NCBI RefSeq assembly: GCF_036059255.1
Contig: NZ_CP107947.1
Coordinates: 682,001 to 746,000 of the forward strand
Source: Micromonospora sp. NBC_00389
GTDB lineage: Bacteria > Actinomycetota > Actinomycetes > Mycobacteriales > Micromonosporaceae
Direction of reading: 5' to 3'
DNA length: 64,000 bases
Below the pieces are notes generated by a model that was not told where the DNA came from, did not search any database, and was given only the letters and a program-made list of their open reading frames with translations. Positions 9,462 to 17,994 of the stretch are shown here, one piece after another (positions within the stretch are counted from its first letter, which is position 1; each line of letters begins with the position of its first letter). The position numbers and the translations under genes are program-made.

Positions 9462-10778
9462 TCAGATGCCGGGCAGCCGGCCGTTGCGGAACAGGTCCAC
9501 GAAGAGCTGGTGGTCCTCCCGGGCGCGCAGCCCGTACGCGTGCGCGAAGTCCACCAGATGGGTGACGAAGCCCGACTCGTCGGCGCCCACCACGGCGACG
9601 ATCGCCTCCTCGGTGGAGTAGTCCACCAGGTCGTGGCTGGACTCGTCGTCGGCGACCGAGTGCATCCGGGCCACCGCCCGGCCGAGGTCGACGAGCACCC
9701 CGGTCAGCTCCTCCGGCTCGTTCACGTCGGACCAGTCCAGGTCGGCGGCGTACGGGGAGACCTCGGCGACGAGCTGGCCGGCCCCGTCCAGCTCGGTGAA
9801 GCCCAGCCACGGGTCTGCGTGCGCCTGCAACGCCCGCTGCGACTCGGCGGTCCGGTGGCCCTGGTGCTGGAAGTAGCCCCGGACCGACTCGTCGGTGACG
9901 TACCGGGCCACCGCCGGCACCTGCGCCTGCTTCATGTAGATGACGACGTCGTTCTCCAGCGCCTGGGTGTGCCCCTCCAGCAGCAGGTTGTACGACGGCA
10001 GCCCGGCCGAGCCGATGCCCACCCCCTTGCGCAGCACCACGTCCTTGATCTGTGCCGCCACCGGGCGCGGCCGGGCCGAGGCGGTGGGCAGGGTGCCCAG
10101 GTAACCCTGGAAGGCGGCGAGGACCTTGGCCCGGGTGTCCCCGTCGATCTCGAAGACCCCGTCGCTCACGGAGAAGCGTCGCTCGTAGTTGTCGATGGTG
10201 GTCTGCGTGGCGAGCAGGTCGACCCGGGTGTTGAGCCGGGCCTGCTGGAGCACCCGGCGCAGCACCCCGTCGGCGTTGTCCAGGGTGATCGAGCCGATCG
10301 CGTCGTCCCCACCGGCGGCGATCGCCCGCAGCTCGGTCAGGTACGACCGGGCGAAGCCGGCCACCAGGTTGCCGATCACCGTGTCGGAGAGCGCCTTGCT
10401 GTAGCCGAGCAGCGCCACGCTGGCCGCGAACCGCCGCAGATCCCAGGTGAACGGCCCGACGTACGCCTCGTCGAAGTCGTTGACGTTGAACACCAACTGC
10501 CCGGAGGCGTTCATGTAGGTGCCGAAGTTCTCCGCGTGCAGGTCGCCGTGGATCCACACCCGGCCGGTCCGCTCGTCCAGGAACCGGTCGTCGGCGAAGT
10601 CGCCGCGCTGGTCGGCGTAGAAGAGCGCGGCGCTGCCCCGGTAGAACGCGAACGGCGACGCCGCCATCTTGCGGAACTTACGGCGGAAGGCGGCCGGGTC
10701 GATCGCCATCGAGGCGCCGAACTCCTCGGTGAGCACGTGCAGGATGTGGGCGGACCGCTGGTCCACGGGGTTGCTCAT
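9462..10778 (-). CDS. DUF2252 family protein (kinase-like fold)
   Basis: A 438-residue member of DUF2252, a family with a protein-kinase/aminoglycoside-phosphotransferase-like layout. The key segment WIHGDLHAENFGTY near residue 75 resembles the catalytic HGDxHxxN loop, followed by VFNVNDFDEAYVGPF, which looks like the metal-binding DFD position. Function is unknown. ATG 10778 (MSNPVDQRSAHIL) is preferred; an upstream Met at 10823 would add 15 residues without family character. The gene lies between nuoB and the dehydrogenase on the minus strand, 89 bases downstream of nuoB, so it may be read through from nuoB. Confidence 0.85.
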   Translation of the reverse strand: MSNPVDQRSAHILHVLTEEFGASMAIDPAAFRRKFRKMAASPFAFYRGSAALFYADQRGDFADDRFLDERTGRVWIHGDLHAENFGTYMNASGQLVFNVNDFDEAYVGPFTWDLRRFAASVALLGYSKALSDTVIGNLVAGFARSYLTELRAIAAGGDDAIGSITLDNADGVLRRVLQQARLNTRVDLLATQTTIDNYERRFSVSDGVFEIDGDTRAKVLAAFQGYLGTLPTASARPRPVAAQIKDVVLRKGVGIGSAGLPSYNLLLEGHTQALENDVVIYMKQAQVPAVARYVTDESVRGYFQHQGHRTAESQRALQAHADPWLGFTELDGAGQLVAEVSPYAADLDWSDVNEPEELTGVLVDLGRAVARMHSVADDESSHDLVDYSTEEAIVAVVGADESGFVTHLVDFAHAYGLRAREDHQLFVDLFRNGRLPGI

Positions 10779-10867
10779 GGTCCGCAGGCTAGCCCGGCCC
10801 CACCACCCCGGGTGATCAGACAACCGACTGGTCCGCTCGGGCCGACCGGGCGAGGTGGGGGCCCGTC

Positions 10868-11449
10868 TCAGTCAGCGGTGGGCGGGCGTACCGGAGGTGC
10901 GGTGAGCGAGTCGACAGAACGCGGGGCGGAGGCTTCGCGGGGCGGGGCGTCCAGCGGCGCGGCGAGCAGATCCGGGCGGGGCACCCCGCCAATGCCGGAC
11001 TGCTCGGCGGCGATCTTCTCCTGCAGGCGCAGGATGCCGTGCAGCAGCGCCTCCGGCCGGGGCGGGCAGCCGGGCACGTAGACGTCGACCGGGATGAGCT
11101 GGTCGACGCCCTTGGTCACCGAGTACGAATCCCAGTAGGGGCCGCCGCAGTTGGAGCAGGCGCCGAACGAGATGACGTACTTGGGCTCCGGCATCTGGTC
11201 GTAGAGCCGCTTGATCGCCGGGGCCATCTTGTCGGTCACCGTGCCGGAGACCACCATCAGGTCGGCCTGCCGGGGGCCGTGGGCGAACGGAATGACGCCG
11301 AGCCGCATGAAGTCGTGCCGGCCCATACTGGTGGCGATGAACTCGATCGCGCAGCAGGCCAGGCCGAAGTTGAAGACCCAGAGCGAGTAGCGGCGCCCCC
11401 AGTTCAGCACGAACCGGATCGGCTCTCCCAGCACTGCCGGTAGCTGCAC
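10868..11449 (-). CDS. nuoB: NADH-quinone oxidoreductase subunit B (cluster N2)
   Basis: Peripheral-arm subunit carrying the terminal [4Fe-4S] cluster N2 that reduces quinone. All four ligands are visible: the double Cys in [17 protein letters not shown], the Cys in [16 protein letters not shown], and [15 protein letters not shown]. The start is GTG 11449 with a strong GGAGGGG site. Length is 193 residues; the last ~45 form a Pro/Ser/Ala-rich tail. No nuoA lies upstream; instead a sigma-factor gene starts divergently 224 bases away. The downstream neighbour is the DUF2252 gene, not nuoC. The cluster ligands argue that the protein is functional. Confidence 0.96.
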   Translation of the reverse strand: MQLPAVLGEPIRFVLNWGRRYSLWVFNFGLACCAIEFIATSMGRHDFMRLGVIPFAHGPRQADLMVVSGTVTDKMAPAIKRLYDQMPEPKYVISFGACSNCGGPYWDSYSVTKGVDQLIPVDVYVPGCPPRPEALLHGILRLQEKIAAEQSGIGGVPRPDLLAAPLDAPPREASAPRSVDSLTAPPVRPPTAD

Positions 11450-11672
11450 GACGCCCCCCTCCTGTCACCCACTGGACAGTCAACCACAGCGTCCGGCGGC
11501 AACCCCGAGGGCCGTTGTGGACTTCTATCGGGGTACGGCGCCGAGAACGGCCGGGCCCGGATGTCCCGCACCCGACATAGAACCTCCGCCGTCGTGCGCA
11601 ACCGGCCGGCGCGTCCGGTTGTGTGACCGGTGCTGGCGGACTCACCGCCTGCGGCCACCACGGGGAGGACGA

Positions 11673-12233
11673 GTGCTTGTGACGAGAGACGTACGGGTGG
11701 GTGGACCCCCACCCGAGCCACCGGGAACCACAGTCCCTCCGCCGGCCAAGCTGGTCTTCGACGACTTCTATCACGCCCACTTCCGCGGGCTGGTGGTGCA
11801 GCTCACCGCGTACACCGGCGACCGCGGGCAGGCGCAGGACCTGGTTCAGGAGGCGTTCTGTCGGGCGTACACCCGGTGGGACCGGCTGGCCCGGTACGAG
11901 GACCCGCTGGCCTGGGTGCGCCGGGTCGCCTGGAACCTCGCCCACAACCGCTGGCGGCGGCTGCGCACCGCCCAGGCGTGGCTGCTGCGGCAGCGGGAGA
12001 CGCACGTAGCGGGGCCGAGCCCCGACCGGGTCGCCGTCGACGCTGCGCTGGCGCAGTTGCCCCCAAAGCAGCGGCGGGCCGTCGTACTGCACTACCTCGC
12101 CGACCTGTCGATCGCCGAGATCGCCGCCCAGGAACGGGTCGCCGAGGGGACGGTCAAGTCCTGGCTGCACCGGGGGCGGGCTGCCCTCGCGACACACCTA
12201 CGCGACACCAACGAGGAGGTGCGGGATGTCTGA
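11673..12233 (+). CDS. SigE-family ECF RNA polymerase sigma factor
   Basis: Alternative sigma factor of about 186 residues. Region 2 reads DDFYHAHFRGLVVQLTAYTGDRGQAQDLVQEAFCRAY with the DLVQEAF core of region 2.2; region 4 has LPPKQRRAVVLHYLADLSIAEIAAQ and a helix-turn-helix ending VAEGTVKSWLHRGRAAL. The frame is open from 11517, but that part does not look like protein. GTG 11673, preceded by GGAGG at 11664, and GTG 11679 are the best starts. The stop overlaps the start of the next gene by eight bases, a sigma/anti-sigma style arrangement. It is divergent from nuoB across a 223-base gap, where its own promoter should lie. Confidence 0.92.
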   Translation: MLVTRDVRVGGPPPEPPGTTVPPPAKLVFDDFYHAHFRGLVVQLTAYTGDRGQAQDLVQEAFCRAYTRWDRLARYEDPLAWVRRVAWNLAHNRWRRLRTAQAWLLRQRETHVAGPSPDRVAVDAALAQLPPKQRRAVVLHYLADLSIAEIAAQERVAEGTVKSWLHRGRAALATHLRDTNEEVRDV

Positions 12234-13431
12234 GCAGGAGACCCTCGGCTTCGCCGAGGAGTTCGCCCACTACCGCCGTACCGTGCTGGCCGAGGTCGAG
12301 GTGCCCGGACCCGCTGCCGTCCGGCGGGCGGCACGAGGGCGCGGCCGTCGCCGGTTGGCGGCGACCACCACCGTGGTGCTCGCGCTGTTCAGCGGGTCGG
12401 CCGTCGGGTACGCGGCGATGAACGACCCGGAGCTCCGCCCGGGTCCGGTCGAGCCCACGCCAAGCGCGCCGGTGTCGCCGTCGAGCGCCCCACCCAGCCC
12501 GACCGCCAGCCCTTCCGCGACCAGCGCCAGCCCGACCTCGCCCGGACCCGACGGTCGGCTCAGCCGGTCGCAGCTCCTGGGCGCGCCGGTGACCCTGCCG
12601 GCGTGGCGGGCCGGACGCGGCTGCCCGACGTCGGGCGTACGGCTCACCGCCGACGCCAGGGAGGGCGCGAACTGGCTCCAGGCGCTCGACCACGGCGACG
12701 TCGACGGGGACGGCGCGGTGGAGACGGTGGCGCTGGTGCAGTGCGTGCTCGGCACCGGCGGTCCGCAGCAGGTGGTCGTCTTCGACCGGGATGGCACCGG
12801 CCGGCTCGTCACGCTGGGTCGGGTGGTGGCGACGACCAAGGACAAGCCGCAATGGCTGTTCGCGCTCGACGTCGTCGTCGACGACGGCACGGTACGGGTG
12901 CAGGTCGGCGACATCGCGCCCGGAGGCGGCTGGCCCGGCGAGTGGTCACAGCGGCAGTGGCGTGGCTACCGCTGGCAGGGTGACGCCTTCGCCCAGGTCT
13001 CCGGCCCGACCAGCTTCGGCCCGAACCCGCACTCGGCGGATCTCGCCGTGACCGCCACCGATCTGGTGCTCGGCACCGCGTCGGACGGTTCCCACACGGG
13101 TACGACGACGGTACGGATCCGCAACCGGGGCGCCGGGCCGGTCCCGTACGTGGCGCTGCGGCTGAACGTGCCCCCAGTCGTGCGCCCGGACGTCGACGGC
13201 TGGGCCCCGTGCCGCAACGAGCCGCAGACGACCCAGGAGCCGGTGACCTGCGACCTGGGCAGGCTGGAGGCAGGGGCCGAGATGACGCTCACGCTGAGTT
13301 TCCGAGCCGGCCAGGGCGTCACGGTGGGCACGGGAACCGCCGAAGTGGACGCCCGGCCGATGGACAGCGGGTTCAACTTCCTGCTGGACACCCACGACGC
13401 CGACAACGTGGTCCGGATCGCCTATCGGTGA
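12226..13431 (+). CDS. Membrane-anchored FG-GAP-like protein co-expressed with sigma factor
   Basis: A 401-residue protein. Residues 1-40 are cytoplasmic, then one membrane helix (LAATTTVVLALFSGSAVGYAA), a Pro/Ser/Thr linker (about residues 65-110), and an extracytoplasmic domain. DHGDVDGDGAVETVALVQ near residue 155 resembles an FG-GAP/EF-hand-like repeat that binds calcium, and the last ~140 residues look like a beta-sandwich (TTTVRIRNRGAGPVPYVALRL). It overlaps the sigma gene by eight bases, so it is probably a regulator or sensor for that sigma factor. The short N-terminus lacks the HxxxCxxC zinc motif of classical anti-sigma factors. Function is inferred from position only. Confidence 0.8.
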   Translation: MSEQETLGFAEEFAHYRRTVLAEVEVPGPAAVRRAARGRGRRRLAATTTVVLALFSGSAVGYAAMNDPELRPGPVEPTPSAPVSPSSAPPSPTASPSATSASPTSPGPDGRLSRSQLLGAPVTLPAWRAGRGCPTSGVRLTADAREGANWLQALDHGDVDGDGAVETVALVQCVLGTGGPQQVVVFDRDGTGRLVTLGRVVATTKDKPQWLFALDVVVDDGTVRVQVGDIAPGGGWPGEWSQRQWRGYRWQGDAFAQVSGPTSFGPNPHSADLAVTATDLVLGTASDGSHTGTTTVRIRNRGAGPVPYVALRLNVPPVVRPDVDGWAPCRNEPQTTQEPVTCDLGRLEAGAEMTLTLSFRAGQGVTVGTGTAEVDARPMDSGFNFLLDTHDADNVVRIAYR

Positions 13432-13447
13432 AGCGCTCGACGGGTTC

Positions 13448-13493
13448 GCGACGGCCGTGCAGCACGCCGGGTGGCGTGCGGCACGGCCGTCGC
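13448..13493. terminator. Bidirectional hairpin terminator
   Basis: A perfect 13-base inverted repeat (GCGACGGCCGTGC at 13448-13460 and its complement at 13481-13493) encloses a second hairpin of 7 base pairs (GCACGCC / GGCGTGC, 13462-13479). It lies in the 67-base gap between two converging genes, the FG-GAP-like gene ending at 13431 and the decarboxylase ending at 13499. No T-tract follows on either side, as is common in high-GC actinomycetes. Confidence 0.75.
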
Positions 13494-13498
13494 TCCCG

Positions 13499-15010
13499 TC
13501 ACCAGCTCGGGCGTTGCAGCAGGCCGACGAACTCGACCAGCAGCCGCTCGCGCAGCGCCGGCGGCGCGGCGTTGAGCAGCGTGTTCACCACCGCCATCCG
13601 CTCGGGCAGCGGCCCGACGCCCGAGTCGCCGTCCGGACCCGGCTCGGCCCCCAGACCCAGCCCGGCTGCCAGGCCGACGACCAGCTCCGGGGTCAACGCG
13701 TCCGGCGTGAGGGCGCCGACCACGGCGGTCAATTCCGCAGGCAGCCGGACCGGGCCGGCCGCCCGGGCAGCCGCCACCGCGTCGGCCAGGTCCGGCCCGA
13801 ACTCGGCCACCCGGGGCGCCACCGCGGCGGTCACCGTGAGGTGCACACTGGCCGGCAGGCCGGCGTACGACAACTGCGGCTGGGTGTGCCAGCCGCGCGC
13901 GGTCAACTCGTCGACGAGGACGAACAGGTCGGGGCCGCCCTCGGTGGCGGTGAAGCAGACCACGGTGGACTCCGGCTCGGCCATCAGCCGCAGCCCGTCG
14001 ACCCCGCGCACGGCGGCGGCCAGCCCGGCCACCGCTTCCCGGGTGCGCTCGGCCAGCGCCAAATACCCGGCGTCGCCGAGGTGCCGCAGGGTCGCGTACG
14101 CGGCGGCGATCGGCCCGCCCGAGCGGGTGGAGGCGATCACCGGGTTGATCATCGTGTAGCCGGGCCAGTCCGCGTAGGCGAAGTACTGCGGGGCGCGTAG
14201 CGCGGCGTCGCGGTGCAGCAGCACGGACACCCCCTTCGGCGCGTACGCGTACTTGTGCAGGTCGACCGAGATGGAGGTGACCCCGGGTACCGCGAAGTCG
14301 AACGCCGGCACCGGGGCACCGAGGCGGCGCAGGTACGGCAGGGTCCAGCCGCCGAAGCAGGCGTCCACGTGGCAGCGCACCCCGGCCTCGGCCGCCGCCG
14401 CCGCGATCTCCGCGACCGGGTCCACCACGCCGTGCGCGTACGACGGCGCGGAGCAGGCCACCAGCACCGTCTCCGGGCGGATCGCGGCGGCCATCGCGGC
14501 CGGGTCGGGGCGCAGCGTGTCCAGGGAGACCGGCACCACGTCCAGCGCCACCCGCAGGTAGTGCGCCGCCTTGGCGAACGCCGCGTGCGCGTTCGCCGGC
14601 ACCACGATCCGGGGTGCGGCCAGCTCGGGGTGGGCGTCCCGGGCCGCCTTGACCGCGAGGATCAGTGACTCGGTGCCGCCACTGGTGACACTGCCGACCA
14701 CGTCCGGGGCGGTCGTGCCCGGCCCACCGCCGAGCACCCGGCCGGCCGCGCCGACCAGCGCGTTCTCCATCGCCAGCAGGGACGGGAACGCGGTCGGGTC
14801 CAGCCCGTTGACGTGCGCGCTCTCCCGGTGTGCGGCGGCGGCGAGGTCGTCCAGCCCCGGCACCGCCGGGTCGTAGACGTACGCGAAGAGCCGCCCGCCG
14901 TGGGTGGGCCGATCGCCCGCGCGCAGCTCCCGAACCTCGGCCAACGCGACGTCCGCCGCCACCCCGTCCCGGGACAGCGCCCCGGCCCACACCCTGTTCT
15001 CGTCGATCAT
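13499..15010 (-). CDS. PLP-dependent decarboxylase / sphingosine-1-phosphate-lyase-like aminotransferase-fold enzyme
   Basis: A 503-residue fold-type I PLP enzyme of the group II decarboxylase superfamily. The Schiff-base lysine lies in SISVDLHKYAYAPKGVSVLL near residue 245; the phosphate-binding SVTSGGTESLILAVKAAR is near residue 110; the HVDACFGGW aspartate stacks on the pyridine. This combination (TSGGTES plus DLHKYAYAPKG) is closest to S1P-lyase-like enzymes, which split phosphorylated amino alcohols or decarboxylate amino acids. The substrate is unknown. It lies 27 bases downstream of a GPH transporter gene and is probably in its operon, hinting at uptake and breakdown of the same compound, though the transporter family normally carries sugars. 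Confidence 0.85.
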   Translation of the reverse strand: MIDENRVWAGALSRDGVAADVALAEVRELRAGDRPTHGGRLFAYVYDPAVPGLDDLAAAAHRESAHVNGLDPTAFPSLLAMENALVGAAGRVLGGGPGTTAPDVVGSVTSGGTESLILAVKAARDAHPELAAPRIVVPANAHAAFAKAAHYLRVALDVVPVSLDTLRPDPAAMAAAIRPETVLVACSAPSYAHGVVDPVAEIAAAAAEAGVRCHVDACFGGWTLPYLRRLGAPVPAFDFAVPGVTSISVDLHKYAYAPKGVSVLLHRDAALRAPQYFAYADWPGYTMINPVIASTRSGGPIAAAYATLRHLGDAGYLALAERTREAVAGLAAAVRGVDGLRLMAEPESTVVCFTATEGGPDLFVLVDELTARGWHTQPQLSYAGLPASVHLTVTAAVAPRVAEFGPDLADAVAAARAAGPVRLPAELTAVVGALTPDALTPELVVGLAAGLGLGAEPGPDGDSGVGPLPERMAVVNTLLNAAPPALRERLLVEFVGLLQRPSW

Positions 15011-15037
15011 GGACCTGTGGTGCCCTTCTCGTGACGG

Positions 15038-16447
15038 TCAATGGCTTTCGTCCCCCACCACAACCCCATGATCGACGCGTCGGTTGTGCGTGGCTGCGGC
15101 GAGGAGGGCGGGGGTGAGGGTGTAGCGGCGCAGGAGGAGGACGGGGAGACCTACCAGCAGGGCGGGCAGGACTGTGAAGCCGAGCAGGACGCCGAGGCGG
15201 GCGGTGTCGGACTGGGCGGCCGCCGTGCCGGTGTCGGAGGAGACGTAGCCGGAGAACTGGAGCACCAGGCCGTAGATGCCGGGGCCGAGGGCCAGACCGA
15301 AGGTCTCTCCGGCGGTCCAGAGGCCGGTGAAGACGCCGGCCTGCCGCCGGCCGGTGCGCGCCGTGTCGTACGCGATGCAGTCCGGCAACATGGCCAGCGC
15401 GAACACCTGCTGACCGGCGTAGCCGACGCCGATCACCGCGACCAGGAGATAGACCGCGACCGGCGGCAGTGCCGGCGCGGCGACCAGGGCGAGTGCCCCG
15501 GCGGCGAGGATCAGCGCGGCGGCGACCAGGGCGGCTCGCTTACCCAGCCTGGCCCCCACCCGGGTCCAGAGCGGCATCACCAGCAGCGCCGGCCCGACGA
15601 AGCAGACGAAGAGCAGGGTCGGGCCGCTCTGCTCGTCGCGCAGGATCTGCCCGGCGAAGTAGTTGACCCCGGCCAGGATGGTCGCCACCCCGGCGGACTG
15701 CACCACGAAGCAGATCAGCAGCGCCCGGAACGGCCGGTTGGCGCCGGCCACGGCGAGCTGGGCGCGCAGCGTCGGCTCGCTGCCGCCCACCGTGCCGGTC
15801 GGGGCGGACCGGGTGCCGAAGAACGCGCCGACGGCGCCGAGGGCGATCAGCAGCGCCACGAACAGGCCCATCCACCGGTGCCCGGGCAGGCCGTCACCGC
15901 TCGCGGTCACCACCAGCGGGGCGACCGCGCCGGAGACCAGGATGGCCAGTGCCAGCACGGCGATCCGCCAGGTCATCAGCCGGGTACGTTCGGCGTAGTC
16001 GTCGGTCAGCTCCGCCGGCATCGCCACGTACGGCACCTGGAAGAAGGCGAACGCGGTGGCGGTGGCGAGGAAGGCGAGCGCCACGTACGCCGGGGCGGCC
16101 GGGCCGTTGCCGAACGGCGCGGCGAAGATGGCCGCGAAGAGCACGGCGAGGGCGAGGCCGGCGACGAGCAGGTACGGCCGGCGGGCGCCCCAGCGCGACC
16201 GGGTGCGGTCGGAGATTCGCCCGGCGACCGGGTTGACCAGCACGTCCCATGCCTTGGGCAGCAGCACCAGAAGGGCGGCCACCCCGGCGGCGACGCCCAG
16301 CGTGTCGGTCAGGTACGGCAGCAGCAGCAGACCGGGCACTGTGCCGAACGCGCCGGTGGCCAGTGAGCCGAGCGAGTACCCGGCGTGCACCGACCGGGGC
16401 AGCGGACCGGCGGCGGGCAAGCCGGCGTCACCCGGCGGCGGGTTCAT
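15038..16447 (-). CDS. MFS transporter, GPH (MelB-like) sugar:cation symporter family
   Basis: A 469-residue, 12-helix transporter. GPH family marks include LLPKAWDVLVNPVAGRISDRT near residue 85, with the conserved Asp/Asn cation-site region, and TRSRWGARRPYLL between helices 2 and 3. The substrate is probably a glycoside or uronate, but only by family. It lies 33 bases downstream of the alkyltransferase-like gene and 27 upstream of the decarboxylase gene. The last residues (HNRRVDHGVVVGDESH) are hydrophilic and unlike a transporter end. The DNA there contains CATGATCGACG, which also occurs in the large palindrome at 40678, so a dispersed repeat may have lengthened the reading frame. Confidence 0.85.
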   Translation of the reverse strand: MNPPPGDAGLPAAGPLPRSVHAGYSLGSLATGAFGTVPGLLLLPYLTDTLGVAAGVAALLVLLPKAWDVLVNPVAGRISDRTRSRWGARRPYLLVAGLALAVLFAAIFAAPFGNGPAAPAYVALAFLATATAFAFFQVPYVAMPAELTDDYAERTRLMTWRIAVLALAILVSGAVAPLVVTASGDGLPGHRWMGLFVALLIALGAVGAFFGTRSAPTGTVGGSEPTLRAQLAVAGANRPFRALLICFVVQSAGVATILAGVNYFAGQILRDEQSGPTLLFVCFVGPALLVMPLWTRVGARLGKRAALVAAALILAAGALALVAAPALPPVAVYLLVAVIGVGYAGQQVFALAMLPDCIAYDTARTGRRQAGVFTGLWTAGETFGLALGPGIYGLVLQFSGYVSSDTGTAAAQSDTARLGVLLGFTVLPALLVGLPVLLLRRYTLTPALLAAATHNRRVDHGVVVGDESH

Positions 16448-16479
16448 GGGGCCGAATGTTACTCACGTTATGGCGCCGG

Positions 16480-16794
16480 TCACATCCCCTCATCCGGCGA
16501 CCAACCCGCGGCCCGGATGTCCACGCCCTCGCCGCGCAGCGGCGCCCCCTCGGCGCGCAGCCGGGCCCGCGCCTCCCGCTCGTGCCCCGGGGGCAGCCGA
16601 CCGGCGGAGGTGACCACCCGGTGCCAGGGCACCGAGCCGCCGTGCCGAGCCATGATGCTGCCCACCAGCCGGGCCGACGCGCGGCCGGAGCGCTCGGCGA
16701 GCGCGTCGGCCACCGCGCCGTACGACATCACCCGCCCGGGCGGGATCCGCTCGACCAGGTCCAGCACCGCCTCGACGTACTCGTCCGGAGTCAC
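16480..16794 (-). CDS. Alkyltransferase-like (ATL) protein, MGMT family with Trp for Cys
   Basis: A 104-residue protein of the O6-alkylguanine transferase DNA-binding domain family. The active site reads PWHRVV where repair enzymes have PCHRV, so it cannot accept the alkyl group. Such ATL proteins bind O6-alkylguanine, flip it out and flag it for nucleotide excision repair. GRVMSYGAVADALAERSG forms the recognition helix region, and the Tyr and Arg used for base flipping appear present (MSYG and SARLVGSIM). GTG 16794 is chosen because it gives the normal family start (TPDEYVEAVLDLV). It is divergent from proB with a 61-base gap. Confidence 0.9.
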   Translation of the reverse strand: MTPDEYVEAVLDLVERIPPGRVMSYGAVADALAERSGRASARLVGSIMARHGGSVPWHRVVTSAGRLPPGHEREARARLRAEGAPLRGEGVDIRAAGWSPDEGM

Positions 16795-16855
16795 AGTCCG
16801 CCACGATATGGGAACGCGACCGGGCCGCGCCGCACCGACCACGCAGAATGGGCGG

Positions 16856-17965
16856 GTGCGCGACGCAGTCACGGCGGCCCGACGGGTCGTCGTCAAGATC
16901 GGATCCTCCTCGTTGACCACCGCCAGCGGCGGGCTGGCCGACGAGCGGGTCGACGCGCTGGTCGACGCTCTCGGCAGGCTCGCCGCCGAGGGGCGCGAGG
17001 TGGTGCTGGTCTCCTCGGGCGCCATCGCCGCCGGCCTGTCCCCGCTCGGGCTGGCCCGACGCCCACGCGACCTGGCCACCCAGCAGGCCGCCGCCAGCGT
17101 CGGGCAGGGCCTGCTGATCGGCCGGTACGCGGCCAGCTTCGCCCGGCACCGGCTGACCGTCGGGCAGGTGCTGCTCACCGTCGACGACGTGACCCGACGG
17201 GCGCACTACCGCAACGCGTACCGCACCCTGCGCAAGCTGCTCGACCTGCGCGCGGTGCCGATCGTCAACGAGAACGACACGGTGGCCACCGACGAGATCC
17301 GGTTCGGTGACAACGACCGGCTGGCCGCGCTGGTGGCCGCGCTGGTGCACGCCGATCTGCTGCTGCTCCTCTCCGACGTGGACGCACTCTGGACCGGCGA
17401 TCCGGCCCGCCCGCACTCGACGCGGATCGCGGAGGTCCGCGACGAGGCCGACCTCGCCGGGGTCGCCATCGGCAAAGCCGGCCGTTCCGGGGTCGGCACC
17501 GGCGGCATGGTGACCAAGGTCGAGGCCGCCCGGATCGCCACCGGCTTCGGCATCCCGGTGGTGCTCACCGCCGCCGACCTGGCCGCCCCGGCGCTGGCCG
17601 GCGAGCCGGTCGGCACGCTGTTCCACCCGCAACGGCAGCGCCCGGCGGCCCGGCTGTTCTGGCTCGCCCACGCCACCTCACCACGGGGGCGGCTGCACCT
17701 CGACCCGGGCGCGGTTGCCGCCGTCGTCGGGCGGCGCAAGTCGCTGCTGCCGGCCGGCATCACCGCCGTGGACGGGACGTTCACCGCCGGCGACCCGGTC
17801 GACCTGGTGGACACCGCCGGCGCGCCGGTCGCCCGAGGGCTGGTCAACTACGACGCGGTGGAGCTGCCCGGGCTGCTCGGTCGCTCCACCTCCGAACTCG
17901 CCGCGGCGCTCGGCCCGGCGTACGAACGGGAGGTCGTCCACCGCGACGACCTCGTACTGCTGTGA
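16856..17965 (+). CDS. proB: Glutamate 5-kinase
   Basis: First enzyme of proline synthesis: ATP-dependent phosphorylation of glutamate to glutamyl 5-phosphate. The amino acid kinase domain (about residues 1-255) shows [42 protein letters not shown] and [14 protein letters not shown]-terminal PUA domain follows (about 275-360). It is 369 residues from GTG 16856. The same frame is open far upstream, but that part overlaps the ATL gene on the other strand and is not protein-like. The stop lies 29 bases before proA, so the two form an operon. Confidence 0.97.
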   Translation: MRDAVTAARRVVVKIGSSSLTTASGGLADERVDALVDALGRLAAEGREVVLVSSGAIAAGLSPLGLARRPRDLATQQAAASVGQGLLIGRYAASFARHRLTVGQVLLTVDDVTRRAHYRNAYRTLRKLLDLRAVPIVNENDTVATDEIRFGDNDRLAALVAALVHADLLLLLSDVDALWTGDPARPHSTRIAEVRDEADLAGVAIGKAGRSGVGTGGMVTKVEAARIATGFGIPVVLTAADLAAPALAGEPVGTLFHPQRQRPAARLFWLAHATSPRGRLHLDPGAVAAVVGRRKSLLPAGITAVDGTFTAGDPVDLVDTAGAPVARGLVNYDAVELPGLLGRSTSELAAALGPAYEREVVHRDDLVLL

Positions 17966-17994
17966 GCAGCTTGTCATCACGTGAGGAGTGCAGG

